64,000 nt of DNA from Salvia splendens (lineage: Eukaryota; Streptophyta; Magnoliopsida; Lamiales; Lamiaceae), in NCBI RefSeq assembly GCF_004379255.2, contig NC_056039.1, positions 24,131,883-24,195,882 on the forward strand, in the 5' to 3' direction. The notes beneath the pieces were generated by a model that made no database searches, had not been told where the DNA came from, and worked only from the letters and a program-made list of their open reading frames with translations. This document shows positions 22,014 through 34,168 of the stretch, one piece after another. Within the stretch, counting starts at the first letter, position 1; the number at the start of each line of letters is the position of its first letter. The translations under genes were made by a program, and so were the position numbers.

Positions 22014-23480
22014 TGCTGGGGTTTGGAGCCCCTTGCACAGCGGAAGTCATGCATTCACAAATAAATCAGATCTACAGATCTATTTGACCGATTATGGGAT
22101 TAATTGATTCACATGTTAAACATTGAATTGCATGCAAGAACGCACAAAAATCATGCTTAAGGAATTAAAATCCTAATTCATGATATTCTACGGTTTAGGA
22201 TTACCGATTTGATTCTCCAAAGAATCGACGATTGCTTGCGCCTTCTCCACGTGATGTTCTTCGTACTCAACCACGAATCTTCTAATCTGTATCCCGAACT
22301 CAGAATCTGACCTTTGGGTGGGCAAAGCTTATCAGAATCGAAAAGAGCTTGATTAGAAAGAAGACAGAATATCAATTTTCTCAAAAACTGATTTTTCGTC
22401 CACTCCCAGAGGGGAGCACGAAAATTAATGATTAATTCTCATTAAATCTCCTTTCTAATATCCTTTTATATAGAGTTATGATGGGCCAGATTAGGGATCC
22501 ATGGATGTTGGACTTGGGCCAAACCTGTTGGACTTTTACTAATTAAATTGAGCCCCAATTTAATACAAATCCAATAGAATATTATTATCATCCACTATAG
22601 TATAATAATATTGACTGCCCGTCCAATCCCAAATTACGAGTAATCCGGGCATTACCTCTTTAATTTATTATTTCCCGTGTTTAAGATATAAATATCCATT
22701 AATTAATTTAAGTCTGCTATTTGACTTTAATTAATTAATATCTTTTTCCAAGAGTTGTCTAGTTCAAAATCTTTATTTATTATTCTGGAATAAATTCCAA
22801 CCGGCCGGGTTTCTGAATAATAAAACCTTTTTCGAACACCTCTTGAGGATATTATCAAACTGGACTCACCCAGCACACGATTCATTGCAATAACAATACT
22901 AGCACCTCTAGACATTGATCACCACTACCCAAGATACCAGGATTCTTGGATTGCGAAAAATCCGCACCATTTGATAAATCAAAGTAGTGCATAATCAATA
23001 TCGTATGCTCAATGTTATGTCAACAATGATTAAGAAATAACAATCACCGAGACCTCGTCTTTCAGTAAATAGCAAGAAAGACTTATCTCAACTGTTAGAT
23101 CCTTCAGTGCTATACCACACCAGTGTCGTTTATTTCCTAAGGTAAGGAAACATGCAGACTGACACTGCAACCTTTCACGATAGGTTGCCAAAGCCTATCT
23201 AGGTTGTGAAATTCTATTTCTCTTCTACAAAGGACCGACTGAGTCACCTTCTGTGAACGTCGTTCACGACCAGTCTACTATGCAGAAGAATTAGACTTAT
23301 TTGCTTCTTATACATTTAAATGTTTGAGAAACATCTTATAAATGCTTAAGCAAACACCAATGCGATAAAATTACTTCTTCTCGCCTTAGGTTAAAAGTGG
23401 ATTGTAGAGTTAATTATATACAAGCAATTCTATCCGTGCAACATGCTCGAAATATGCTTTTCAGTATACCAATCCTAACA
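22014..23480 (-). repeat. Nested copia LTR (5' LTR on its own strand)
   Basis: Same length and, by line-by-line reading, same sequence as 14568-16034. TATA-type box on the minus strand at about 22462-22472. The short frames at 22178-22384 and 22727-22915 are exact duplicates of those in the other LTR and are not genes. Confidence 0.95.
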
Positions 23481-23560
23481 GGCCGTGCATTGAAATTCGC
23501 CTTATTTCTTTTTCTTGTCTTTCATACTTAAGGACAAGCATGGTTTAAGTGTGAGCAGTT
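23481..23560 (+). other. E1 3' end and polypurine tract
   Basis: The remainder of E1 after the nested insertion, starting with the second ggccg. The tract aagtgtgagcagtt (23547-23560) abuts the 3' LTR, and the preceding bases again form a weak hairpin (acttaagg... ggtttaagt), like the upstream hairpins. Confidence 0.75.
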
Positions 23561-25066
23561 TGATAAGGCTAATTTCATGCATGGGTCTAGGGATTTAATT
23601 CGTGATTTTACTAGGACTAACGCACGTTTTAAGCCAGGTGTGTGAAGGAATTCGCCAGGTCCAGGAAAGAAGACCAAAAAATCACAAGGTCGAGGAACTG
23701 GCGATTTAGTGAACGATTATGAAGAGAATTGCTCGACGGAGGAAGCTCCAGAGTTGAAGGGTAGAATAGGGATTTCTACGAAGACTCAAGGGCTATGTCC
23801 GCATCTATAAAAGGCAGAAGCATGCAAGCTGGAGGGATCTTCCCGGGGGAGACCTCACCACAGCCTGTTGCTTAGTTCACTTTCCCACACACACACTTGA
23901 TACTAGTTTTGAGGAGATCTCAGTTCGCACGTTCGGGTTTCATCTTAGCTTCCGATATGGTGTAACACCGCTCTTGTTAGGAGCGAAGAAACAATTTATT
24001 TTCCACTTTCTGCATTTTGCTTACTCTGCCGAGCTTCGTTGTTCGAAGCTCGGTTCGCTGTTTTCACCGAATAGTTTCTGCTTTAAATGCAAGTTTGATT
24101 TTCCGTTATGGCGATTGTGTTGATTTCTGGTTTGATCGTTTCGCTTATTGAGATTTTGGAGTTTTTAAATTGTCTGAGTTGGATGCGTTTCGCAGCTGTT
24201 TACTGAGTTATTGTAGGTTAATGGTCAGATCTGGGAGATTGGAGTTGGATTGTGGAGGAATTTTGGTTGGATTTGCTGGATTTGTTGGTTGTTGGGTTCG
24301 GATGTCTTGGATCCGGAGTGGATCAAGTATTCTGACGTGAATCTGAGTAGTTTCGATCTGATTTTCATGCTTAGTTTACGTGTTTTTCTTTCATTCCGTC
24401 TAGTGTACGCAGATCTGATGTGTTTCCGAGTTGCAGCAAGATAACGACGACCAAATCTCTATATTCTGTTCGAATCTCGCTTTTTGCTCTGTTTTGTTCA
24501 TCTGCAAGTTTAATTTGGTTGAGATGATGCATTTTGCTGCGAGCTAGCGTCAGAGTTTGTTAATCTGCAGTTCTTTCCGTACTTGCCATTTTTGGAATTA
24601 TGGTCCCGACTTTCAGTCATATTCTGTTTAGCTAGATTAGGTAGTTGTTTACACTGTCTAGGAAGTGGTTATGTTTCTTGTTGTCGAAGTCTGAATTTAC
24701 AAGTTTAACATGTCCTAGGTCTAGCATTTACATTTTCTGCCTAGGTCTAGAGTTAGTTTAAAATTCTCAACCCTTTTGTTGCGTGGCAGCAGCCATTTGT
24801 CTGTCCAAAGTCTCTGAGCACTACTTTGCGAGTCCATCTCTGTGGGATCGACCCCACTTCCCTATACTAATTCATAGTATTCGGGTTGAGGGATTTATAT
24901 TTTTTTGAAGGGGAGTCGATGTGTGTCCAACGACCAAGCACTTTATGTTCTCTTAAGTTCCTAGACCTTGTGCTCTAGTGGATTTAAGGAGCGTGGTGTC
25001 TTGACCAAGCGCTTGCAGTGATCTATTTCTGTGCACACGCGATATAAAAGAAAATACCTCTCTTCA
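23561..25066 (+). repeat. E1 3' LTR
   Basis: 1,506 bp, the partner of 2670-4175, with nine substitutions seen by eye and no length change. It is followed by the target duplication gatat and then by the interrupted copia reading. Confidence 0.95.
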
Positions 25067-25071
25067 GATAT

Positions 25072-26178
25072 GTAATAGAGGGCAAGAAACACATGATTGA
25101 AAGCTTATGAAGACCTTTGTGGTCTTAGGCAAGCATCTAAATCAGAGATAAGTGTTTTGTCCAGATTGTCAAATGTTTGGAATTTGACATGTGCTCTTTA
25201 AGTGTGTAGTGTGCACAAGGAAGTTGAAAGTGCATTAAATATGGTATTATTGGTACTCTACGATGATGAAATCTATAAAAGTTGCAAACAACTAAGATTG
25301 GCATCTAGCGTAGGAAACTGGTTGTCTACCCAGTTTAAGATAAAGGATTTAAGAGAAACTAATTACATTCTAAGCATCTAAGTCTTTAAGATTGCTAGAA
25401 AGAATGTTGAGATTCTCTTAGGAAATCCTATATCTATACATAGCTTGGAACATTTTAGCATTAGAAATTCCATGAAAAGGTTGTTACCTTTCAAGATGGA
25501 ATTGTCTTGTCTCTAGACAAATGTCGTTTGACGCTTAGTGAGAACAAGAATTATGAGACTAGTTCTGCATATAGATGTCTCATGTATGCTATGATGTGTA
25601 CTAAGTTTGATATTAGTTGTGCATTAGCCTAGCAAGTATATATCATATTAACCATGGCAAAGGACTTTGATTGAGGTAATGAATATACCATAGTACTTGA
25701 GAAAGACTAATCGCTATATTCTAGTTTACCAGTCATTCATGTAATGTCCTTAGGGTTACACTGACTAATCTTATGACTAATCAGTGATCGAGTAAATCAT
25801 CCTCAGTTTATGTGTTTACATTAGGAGTATACTCCTAGTAGCTTTGATCGTAAGTTTGAGTATGCCTATGAGTATTTTTACGCTAGCACAGGCTAACTCA
25901 AGAGGAACACGAGATCATAAGCTAAGCAATCACATAGAGAGATGAAATTAATTAAAGATCAAGAACGCAGCAAAGACATAGTGATGCAAAAGATATTATC
26001 AGAGAATAACCAAGCAGATTTTTCACAAAAAAATGCCTTTGTGGCAACATGTTTCAAACATGATGTGAAATGAATGGTAGTTCGATATATCTAGCTCCAA
26101 TACCTGCTTTGTGTATAAGTGGGAGAGTTTTTGGCAGTGGGTATACTCGAAAGCATGTTTTGAGTATAAGTGGGAGAT
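25072..26178 (+). pseudogene. Decayed copia RT/RNase H, right part of outer host element
   Basis: Continues the copia reading broken at 2669. Remnants: LVLYDDEI (family YVDD), WLSTQFKIKDL, YILSI, MKRLLPF and LMYAMMCTKFDIS, interspersed with stops and shifts. The polypurine tract gtgggagat lies at 26170-26178, immediately before the LTR. This order fixes plus-strand orientation and shows that E1 landed inside the RT coding region. Confidence 0.85.
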
Positions 26179-27595
26179 TGTTAGGGTTTAGTATACTGAA
26201 AAGCATGTTTCGAGCAAATTCGCACGAATAGGAATCTTGCTTGTATACGGAAAAACTCTACAATCCACTTTTAACCCGATTCAGTATTATTCGAGCAGTT
26301 TGCACGAATAGAATCAGCATATTATTACATTGTGTTTACTTTTGCGTTTATAAGATGTTTTATAAACATTTAAATGCATAAGAAGTAAACAAAGCCTAAG
26401 TCTTTTGCTTAGTAGACTGGTTGTGGGCGTCGTCCACTTTAAGGTAACTACAGTCGGTTCTATGCAATGCTTTGCAAAAGAAAAAGAAGAATTTCACAAC
26501 CTAGATAGGTTTTGGCTACCTATCGTGAAAGGTTGCAATGTTAGTCCGATTATTTCCAAGCCTTATTGAAATAAGATGACGTTGGTGTGGTATAGCACTG
26601 AATGGATCTAACAGCAAGACGTGTCTTTATGCTATCTACTGAAAGACGAGGTCTTGATAAATATTTAGTTCTTAATCAATGTACGTTAGCATTAGGCATA
26701 CGATATTGAGTATCTACTACTTTGACTTACCAAAGGTGCGGGTTTTTCGTCACCCAACGATCCAGGTATATTGGGTAGTGGTGATCATTATCTAGCGGTG
26801 TTAGGATTGCTATTATGTTGAATCGCACACGAGGTGAGTCTCGTCTGATAATGTCCTCAAGAGGAGCTTGAACAAGGTTTTATTATTCGGAAACTGGCCA
26901 GTTGGAGTTTTATTACTCTATGAATAATAAATAAGTATTTCTTGCTAAGTCTACTCTTGTAGTTAATAAGATGTTAATTAATTAAGTCCATATCAGACTT
27001 TAATTAATTAATGGACATTTATATCTTAAGCGTGGGAAATGAATAATAAACAAAATGGAAACCCGGAATACTTATAATTTCGGATTTGGATGGGGAGTTC
27101 AATATTACGTCTGTAGTGGCTGCTCGTAATATTCCAATATAAGCTTGTATTAAATTGTGGGTTCAATTTAATTAGTAAAAAGTTAATTGGGGGAGCCCAT
27201 ATCCAAAACCTTCCATAGATCCCTGACTGGGCTCAATATGAACTATTATAAATAGGAGAATAAAAGAGACAGAAAAACAAATTTTTTAGTGTGAGAATTT
27301 TCGTCCCTCTCTCTAATTAGAAGAGGAACGATTTTTTCTACTTCTTTTCTCCTCCGTGAGTTCTTCAGCTCCTCCTCCGTGAGAAAGTTCTGTCTTCTTT
27401 ATTCGAGTCCTAGTGTTTCGATAAGATCAGCCCACCCTGATGTCGGAATACAGTTCGGGACACCAGTCAGAAGATCTGTGGTCTAGTATCGAAGATCATC
27501 GTGGAGAAGGCGCGAGCAATCGGCGATTCTTTGGAGAATCAACGAGGTAAATTGGCTAACTCCGTAGCAAGCATGTTTTAGGGATTTTTTGTGTG
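26179..27595 (+). repeat. 3' LTR of the outer copia, truncated at its end
   Basis: Begins TGTTAGGGTTTAGTATAC after the polypurine tract and is related along its length to the nested copia LTR. TATA box TATAAATAG at 27247-27255. Similarity to the nested LTR stops near 27,590 (atttttgtg), where unrelated PMD-gene sequence begins, so the 3' tip is missing. Confidence 0.8.
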
Positions 27596-27599
27596 GGCG

Positions 27600-28850
27600 T
27601 GGGAAAGAATGCCCACATTGAGGCCATCCTTTTTGATATCGCCTATGCACACGTCGTATACCCCGTGTGGAGCCAAGTAATGTATTTTTTACATTAACTC
27701 ACTTAATTATGTATTTTTTCGGAAATATTATTTATAGGTGGCACGGAGTTACTGAAATTGGAAATGCTCCACGACATTCAGTAGCTCATTATCGTGATCA
27801 ATTATCACTGATTCGTCCTGGCCAGGTGAAATTTATTTTTGTTGTCTTAGTTAATGAATTTACTTACTATAGTATGAAATTAATTGTGATTTTTATATTA
27901 TTTTTTTGTAGTTTTTGTGGACACCGTATGCAGATTGTATCCTGCCTGATTACTGCATTGATTCGACTGCATCATTCCTGTGTGACACTTATTTGGTGTG
28001 CTGGTCATTTCTCGAGGCACACGAGGCTGGATGCGTTTGCCGACAATTTAACCGCTACCAGCGTATTCCTCAGTATTGTGATAGGATGCTACATAATGCC
28101 AGACATTTGTGTAAAAGTCACTGCCGTGGGAGGAAGGGCGATGATTGGGTTAAGGTACATAAATTCTTCATTGATGAATGGGACTTGAGACACGACAGGT
28201 TCCAATAAACTTTTGACCATGCAACGGCGACAATGGATGGTCGCATTAACCCGGGCTATATGGCGTGGTACAATAGGATCACAGTGTCGTACCTAGTTCA
28301 ACCTGGGACACAATCAACTGATGGGATCAACGAGTCAGCCTCTTCTATGAAAAAAATGGTATGTTATGTTTTTGTATATAAAAAAGTATTTAGTTTGAAG
28401 TTTGTATAGATTGATTGTAATGATTTTGTATTTGTGTTATCTAGGTTGAGACCCTTCAGGGGATATGGCATTTAACCTCTGAACATGACATAGACCCCCG
28501 GTTACGGCAGATTCAGGAAATGGCTGCTGAGGCCCTTCGTGCGACGAACCATACTGATGTGATGGAGTTTCCAACTTCGCAACGGCGAAGTATGGTCATG
28601 CCGCCACGCCCACCAACTTCTCTTCATCATGGACTGCCGGGTGTCCGGGTGGGTGGGCACGGGAATACACGACAACATAGGTTGTCGCAGCCGTAACCTG
28701 AGTATGCAGTACTAGAGCCCTCGAATCCGGAATATGATCCCCTAGGTTGGTCTGTCTACCCAAGGTCACAGTCTCAGTTGAGTGGTGCAAGATCCCAACA
28801 GCAAATTTCAGATCCGTATATCACTTTTACCCAAGCCGCCTACATATCAG
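27600..28850 (+). pseudogene. Plant mobile domain (PMD/MAIN-type) gene fragment
   Basis: Conceptual exons: up to about 27675; 27738-27826 (HYRDQLSLIRPGQ); 27910-28365 (FLWTPYADCILPDYC, CRQFNRYQRIPQYCD, HKFFIDEWDLR); 28446-28850. The introns have plausible gt...ag ends (27676-27737, 27827-27909, 28366-28445). Motifs YRDQL, W-PY-LP-YC, RQF--YQ-IP and W--R are those of the plant mobile domain found in MAIN/MAIL proteins, PP7-long homologues, and copies carried by gypsy and MULE elements. In-frame TAA codons after WDLRHDRFQ (28206) and at 28696 break it, and its 5' half is lost at the LTR junction. Confidence 0.75.
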
Positions 28851-28947
28851 TCCTTTTGTTCTCATCAAGAATTCTCCCCAATTTTAAAAATCTCATTTTC
28901 AAGAACATCATCTTCTCTACCAAGACCTACCCACATTACCAGTGACA

Positions 28948-31329
28948 ATGTTGCTTTAACAACTCTCGACTTCATCTTCCTCTTCCAGTACCCATGCTGA
29001 TAGTGATAACCAAGAAACCTCCTCACAAGCCCATATAGAAAACCCTAGCCCACCTACACCAACCACCGCTCCACCCCAAACAAGCGCCGCCACTCCACTA
29101 CCCGAGGAGGACGAAGAAGCTCAACGGCGCTTGACAAGAATCCTCCGGAGTCTCCCCTCCGACGTGGATGTTGCGATGGTTTACGCCGCTGTAAAAGCCC
29201 AAATGGGAGTGATCCTGTCAAAGGACAAGGTCGTTGCCTCCATATCCCGAAACCCCACATCCACCACCCAAACACAAGCCCCACTTTGCAACACAGAACC
29301 TACACCCTTCGCTCCCTTAGTACAATACAGTAAGGATGACTCTGAGGGGGAGGGAGCGCAACCCGCCGTCGTCCCGACCGGAGAAGCAGAATCCGTGCCG
29401 CCACCACATGCAGAGGGTACGGCTGCTCCCGACACTCCGATACCACTAAGTGGCGGAGGCTCTACCCCCTACCCTCCTAGGACCGACACAACCAATCGAG
29501 GTTGTGAATGTTGACAACGATTCTACGGAGGACCTTCCATCTCCTCCCAATGAAATAATGCAACAAAGGGAGGCGAGATGGAACTTCATTCCACATGCAG
29601 AGGATGAGTCGGTCTCGGATAGAGAGGATGAGCCGCTAAGCCACCGGACGCGCAGAATAGAGGTCAACCGGGTGGTGGCGGAGGTGGGGGCTATGGCGGC
29701 CAGCACGCAAGGGGCGAAGCAAGTGGAGAGACCTCGCGTAGTGCGGTCAATTTTGGATGAGCCAGATGCACCGGGAAACCAAGGGGCCAGTGAGGCCGTG
29801 GAAGAGCGAGGGGCTGTCAAGGACAGCCGTCAGAGGACTGAACGTGAAAGGAAGAGGAAGGGAAAGGAAAGTGTTCCTCCTCCTCCGAAGAAAATCCGCC
29901 CCGCATCCCGAGGCATCATTATTACTAATGCAGACCAACCAGCCCCTCCTCAAAAAGGAGTTGAGGGCAGCGACACAGAGGGAAGAGAACTCCGGTGGGC
30001 CCGTGCATCCCGCAGGCGACAAGGAAGACATGCAACACCCCCTGCTGCCGAATATGCCAAACAAACTGTGGTGTTGACCACGGACCTCCTCCAGCAGATG
30101 CTGGTATTTGAAAACCCCAAGTGGAACGAGGAGGTCCACCATAGGGTGACGTCTACAAAGCAGATGAAGGCAGGCAGGACCAGCCAGCCCTGGAGACGAT
30201 CCGGGTTGAGGATAGATTTACCCAATACATTACTGGGATTGGTTTTGACTGGCTGCTGGAGATCGAGGATGCCTTCGTGCCCACGAGCCTGGCCAAAGAA
30301 TTCTTCACATCCTTCCGGTTTACCGAAAGTACAAACTTGGAGGCTAGGAGCGTCTCCTTCCGGGTGTTCGGGCATAAACAAAAGATGAGCCTGAACGAGT
30401 TTTTAGTGAGGATGGGACTCCATACCGAGGCCCAGGTAGCCAGTGGAGAGTGGTTCAGGCGCGACATTGGCCTTCCTCAGAGGAGACTGGATTTTGATCA
30501 GCAGGCAGCCTGGCAAAGCCTGTGCAACGGACGTGCCCCCGAGTTTAAAGCTTCTGAGTCCAGAGGGGACCATATTGCTGATCCGGCCCTCCGTCTTGCC
30601 CAAGCCTACCTAGCCTGTAATCTCCTTGGCCAAGCCAATACATTGGCAATCCTTACTCTGGCCGAGCTCTACTTTATGTGGTGCATGAAGGAGCAAAGGC
30701 GTGGAGACCTAGGCTATTGGATTGCCTACTCGATAAGTCAGATTGCCAGTCACCCTACCCGCCGCCTCAACGTCTGCCACCTTCTCGGAGCTTATCTAAG
30801 GCGAAACTGGACCCTGGAATTCCAGGAGGGTGTGGAGCTTCCCAGTCGTTGCCCAAAACCTGAACTGTTTAACATTGATTTCTTTGTAAGAATTCAGGTG
30901 CTTGAACGACTGCGCGACGGGAGACTTCGCTTCATCTTGAAGGCTCGGAAGGAGAAGCAGGCAGAGCAACAAGAGATCAGGCTGGCGGAGACAGAGGAGG
31001 CCGGACGCGGGAACAGGAGGATAATGACAGACCAACCGGCAAGCCCCGATAGACAACCACCGCAGAGGTTGGAGCTAACAACCATAGCAGAACCAGAGGC
31101 GGCTGCACGCGCTATCAACGAATGGAGGCTCCGCATGGAGCAGTTGCTAACGCAGCTGGTGGAGAATTCGAATGCTCAGCTGGTCGCTCAATCCAGGGTT
31201 TTGCAAGCTATTCGCCAATTGACCCTCGCTATGCAACCACCTCCCTCTACAAGCTCTCCTCCTCCTCGGCGCCCGATGTCCTCCAGGCCACCTTCAGCAT
31301 CTCCGAGTCAACCCCCCAGGGAACTTTGA
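28948..31329 (+). pseudogene. Athila third ORF of element E3, broken
   Basis: Homologous to the E1 third ORF. A candidate ATG at 28948 meets TAA at codon 4 (28957-28959). The frame then runs through an acidic low-complexity part to 29514, shifts to another frame (to about 30170), and shifts again into the conserved part 30277-31329 (EFFTSFRF, ELYFMWCM, CHLLGAYLRRN). The end has a charged coiled coil (EWRLRMEQLLTQLVEN) and a Pro/Ser tail. At least one nonsense codon and two frameshifts. Much diverged from E1, so it is an older or different subfamily. Confidence 0.85.
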
Positions 31330-32740
31330 AGTACACCCCCCTCCCATATCTCCACTCGTTTTAAGTTTACAAACAATTTTTTTGTTGGTCTATATATACT
31401 CATGCTCTTTTATTCTCTTACACTTAGCCCAATGTCTGGTCTAAGTGTGAGAAGTATGCATGATATTTTTGCTATCTCTGTTTGCCTGCGTTTACGTATT
31501 TAAGTTATGTTTTTCTGTTTTTATTAGCATGTTTTGATTGCTGGCACTGCCTCACACTTAGCTCAGTGTCTGGTCTAAGTGTGAGAAGTTCCCTTGATTG
31601 TTGTTATGCCATCGCCTGTGCCTAACCCTTCTTTCCACTGCATCCAGTCCCTCGAGGACGAGTTCATATGCAGTGGGTAGGGGGGACGGGTTAGTTACAA
31701 TAAAATCATACATGCTAAATTTTGTTTTTTTTTCTCAAAAATAACAAATTCCAGGTAGTAATAAATAGGCAATATGCATGAAATTGGATAAATTGAAGAC
31801 TTGATTACTTTTTGGGAGAGTTAGAAAAAGGATTTAGTATGCTCACATGTAAAATTTGATTGCAAAAACTTAATCAATTTGAATGACGCAAGTATGATGG
31901 AAACGCTCAATTTCTAAACCAACTGTGAAGCCTCTCTATATGTGAGTTATAAGCCAAAAGTAGAACACTTTCTACTATTTTTACAAAAGAAAAAAATTAC
32001 GAGATGCTGACTTTTAATATTGAGATGAAAATTGCACAAGTAGTAATGACTAAAGGCATTAGGACTTAACCATTTGAGCCGTGTTCTTCTTTCGTTCCAC
32101 AAACCCGCCTCATTAGTCAAGGCACCCCCTAGTAGCCAATTCGAGCCCATACACTCTTTCCCTTTCTTTGAAGCCTTAAAACAAAATTCAAAGTTTCATA
32201 TCACATGAGGAAAGATGGTGAAAGAAATGAAGTTTGTCAAGGAACACAAAAGGGGGATAGCAATAAGAATGGTCGGAAGAAAGGGTAGTCGGGTTGATCA
32301 AGTTAGACAATCAGGTTGATCATATGAAAAGAATTAAAAAAAAGAAAGGGCAGGAAATAGTTGTAATCTGACCCAGGAAATCAAAAGTAAAAATAATAAT
32401 AAGCCGAAGGTTATAAGGCTAAAGGTCGAAATCTGACCAAGAGGGAGCACCAAGAAATAAATATCCCAATTCTAATCTAGCGAGTTTAGTCAAATCTTTG
32501 GCCTTTCGACTCATGTGATTTTTCTTTAAAAATTTTATATTTTAACTTAGAACCCCTATGACCCTAACCTAACACGTTACTACACTTGAACCCCGTTACA
32601 ACCCAAAACAAAGACCTTAAGGAACTATCTTGTGTAGTCCGATTCAAAGTATTAAATTTGTGGCAACACCGAGTGAACAGTCCTAACATCTCTGGTGAGA
32701 AAGGAGAGACTGAGTGAATCCAACAGTGGTTTTTAAATTG
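31330..32740 (+). other. E3 3' untranslated region
   Basis: Non-coding. It shares with E1 the order of features: hairpins with taagtgtgagaag arms at 31421-31447 and 31555-31581, a segment around 31635-31690 matching E1 13600-13665, a ggaaatagttgtaatctgaccc segment near 32350 (split word), and ctaacatctctggtgag near 32685. Confidence 0.65.
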
Positions 32741-33120
32741 AGCAATCTTGACAAGCTTAGTTTAAATTTCACGTTGTACTCAGCTTTTAGTTTAATCAAA
32801 GTTATTTTCGCTTTTAATCCGCGCATTTACTTTTCTGTTATTACTTGCAATTCACTTGATGCAGTAGTTAAATTTCCATTGATCAAGCTACCTAGTTTAA
32901 TTCTGTCTAGATTAAAACCAGTAGTTAAAAACTCCCAAGTTAAATCGTGGCAGCAGCCAACCCCCTGTTCACTACTCACACACTCGACACACCAACTTCT
33001 CTATGGGATCGACCCCGAACTTGCCGCTTTACTGTTAAAGTTGTGCAAAATTGGGAGTTATAAATTACTTTGGCAAGGCGGAAAGGGCGAGAGCTAGATT
33101 GCATTGATTAAGTGGCAACG
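32741..33120 (+). repeat. Truncated Athila LTR fragment (E3)
   Basis: Aligns loosely with the last 450 bp of the E1 LTR: gtggcagcagcca near 32950 and atgggatcgacccc near 33003 are the clearest shared words. The LTR start (TGATAAGG) is absent, so the element is deleted or truncated here. Nothing recognisable follows up to 33221. Confidence 0.6.
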
Positions 33121-33221
33121 ACATTTACTAACTGATCCAATCGGTTCGGTTATCATTTCATATAACTTGATCTGCATTCTATTCGTGTTTTTGACCTCTT
33201 TCCAAGTCCTTCCACCTCCCC

Positions 33222-34127
33222 ATCCAAATCCGAAATTACAAGTAATCCGAGTTTCCATTTTATTTATTATTTATTTCCTGCGCTTAAGATATAAATGTCC
33301 ATTAATTAATTAAAGTCTGCTATGGACTTAATTAATTAACATATTATTAATTCCAAGAGTGGATTTAGCAAGAAACACTTATTTATTATTCTTGGAAAAA
33401 TTAAATTCCAACTGGCCAGTTTCCGAATTATAAAACCTTGTTCAAGCTCCTCTTGAGGACATTATCAAACGAGACTCACCTCACGCACGATTCAACATAA
33501 TAGAAATCCTAGCACCGCTATATATTAATCACCACTACCCAATATATCAGGATTCTTGGGTTGCAAAAAACCCGTATCTTTTGATAAGACAAAGTAGTGC
33601 ATAATCAATATTGTATGCTCAATGTTAACGTATGTAGATTAAGAAATAGTATTTTATCTAGACATAGTCTTTCAGTAGATGGCATAAAGACACGTCTTGT
33701 TGTTAGATCCATTCAGTGCTATACCACACCAACGTCATCTTATTTCAATAAAGCTTAGAAATAATCGGACTGACATTGCAACCTTTCGCAATAGGTAGCC
33801 AAAGCCTATCTAGGTTGTGAAATTCTTCTTTTTCTTTTGCAAAGCATTGCATAGAACCGACTGTAGTTACCTTAAAGTGGACGACGCCCACAACCAGTCT
33901 GTTAAGCAAAAGACTTAGGCTTTGTTTACTTCTTATGCACTTAAATGTTTATAAAACATTTTATAAACACACAAGTAAACACAATGTTATAATATACTGA
34001 TTCTATTCGTGCAAACTGCTCGAATAGTACTGAATCGGGTTAAAAGTGGATTGTAGAGTTTTTCCGTATTTGCGCGAATTTGCGCGAACTTGCTCAAAAC
34101 ATGCTTTTCAGTATACTAAACCTAACA
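33222..34127 (-). repeat. Truncated copia LTR relic, inverted
   Basis: The minus strand begins TGTTAGGTTTAGTATAC at 34127 and aligns with 26179-27095 of the outer copia LTR, ending abruptly at ggatggggag. No internal region accompanies it. Confidence 0.8.
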
Positions 34128-34168
34128 CATAATACCTCTGAGTTTTAAACTTTCAATAATTAATTATC

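Larger units (their letters stand above)
14568..23480 (-). mobile_element. Nested Ty1/copia-type element, young but coding-dead
   Basis: 8,913 bp on the minus strand, flanked by ggccg at 14563-14567 and 23481-23485. The LTRs are 1,467 bp each and read identical over every line I compared. The minus-strand 5' LTR is 22014-23480; an initiator tRNA-Met primer site (21999-22011) sits 2 bp inside it; the polypurine tract (gtgggagat, 16035-16043 on the minus strand) abuts the other LTR. The inside holds a GC-rich leader, a degenerate 75-80-bp repeat array and decayed pol. Structural features for transposition are perfect while coding is destroyed, so it was probably mobilised in trans. Confidence 0.95.
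2670..25066 (+). mobile_element. Complete Athila-type Ty3/gypsy retrotransposon E1 (with a nested copia)
   Basis: Bounded by two 1,506-bp LTRs that start TGATAAGG and end CTCTTCA, flanked by the 5-bp duplication gatat (2665-2669 and 25067-25071). Order: LTR, tRNA-Asp-type primer site, gag, pol (protease, RT, RNase H, integrase), third ORF in the env position, long 3' untranslated region, polypurine tract, LTR. Pol order and the extra downstream ORF are those of the Athila lineage. About 13.5 kb after removing the nested copia at 14568-23480. By eye I count nine substitutions between the LTRs (about 0.6%), so insertion is recent. Gag-pol stop, integrase deletion and third-ORF frameshift argue that it is no longer autonomous. 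Confidence 0.95.

Noticed and set aside
27667..28188. Single 173-codon frame across the PMD region
   Set aside because: It reads through the intron in the wrong frame for the second exon; the PMD motifs appear only when the gt-ag introns are removed.
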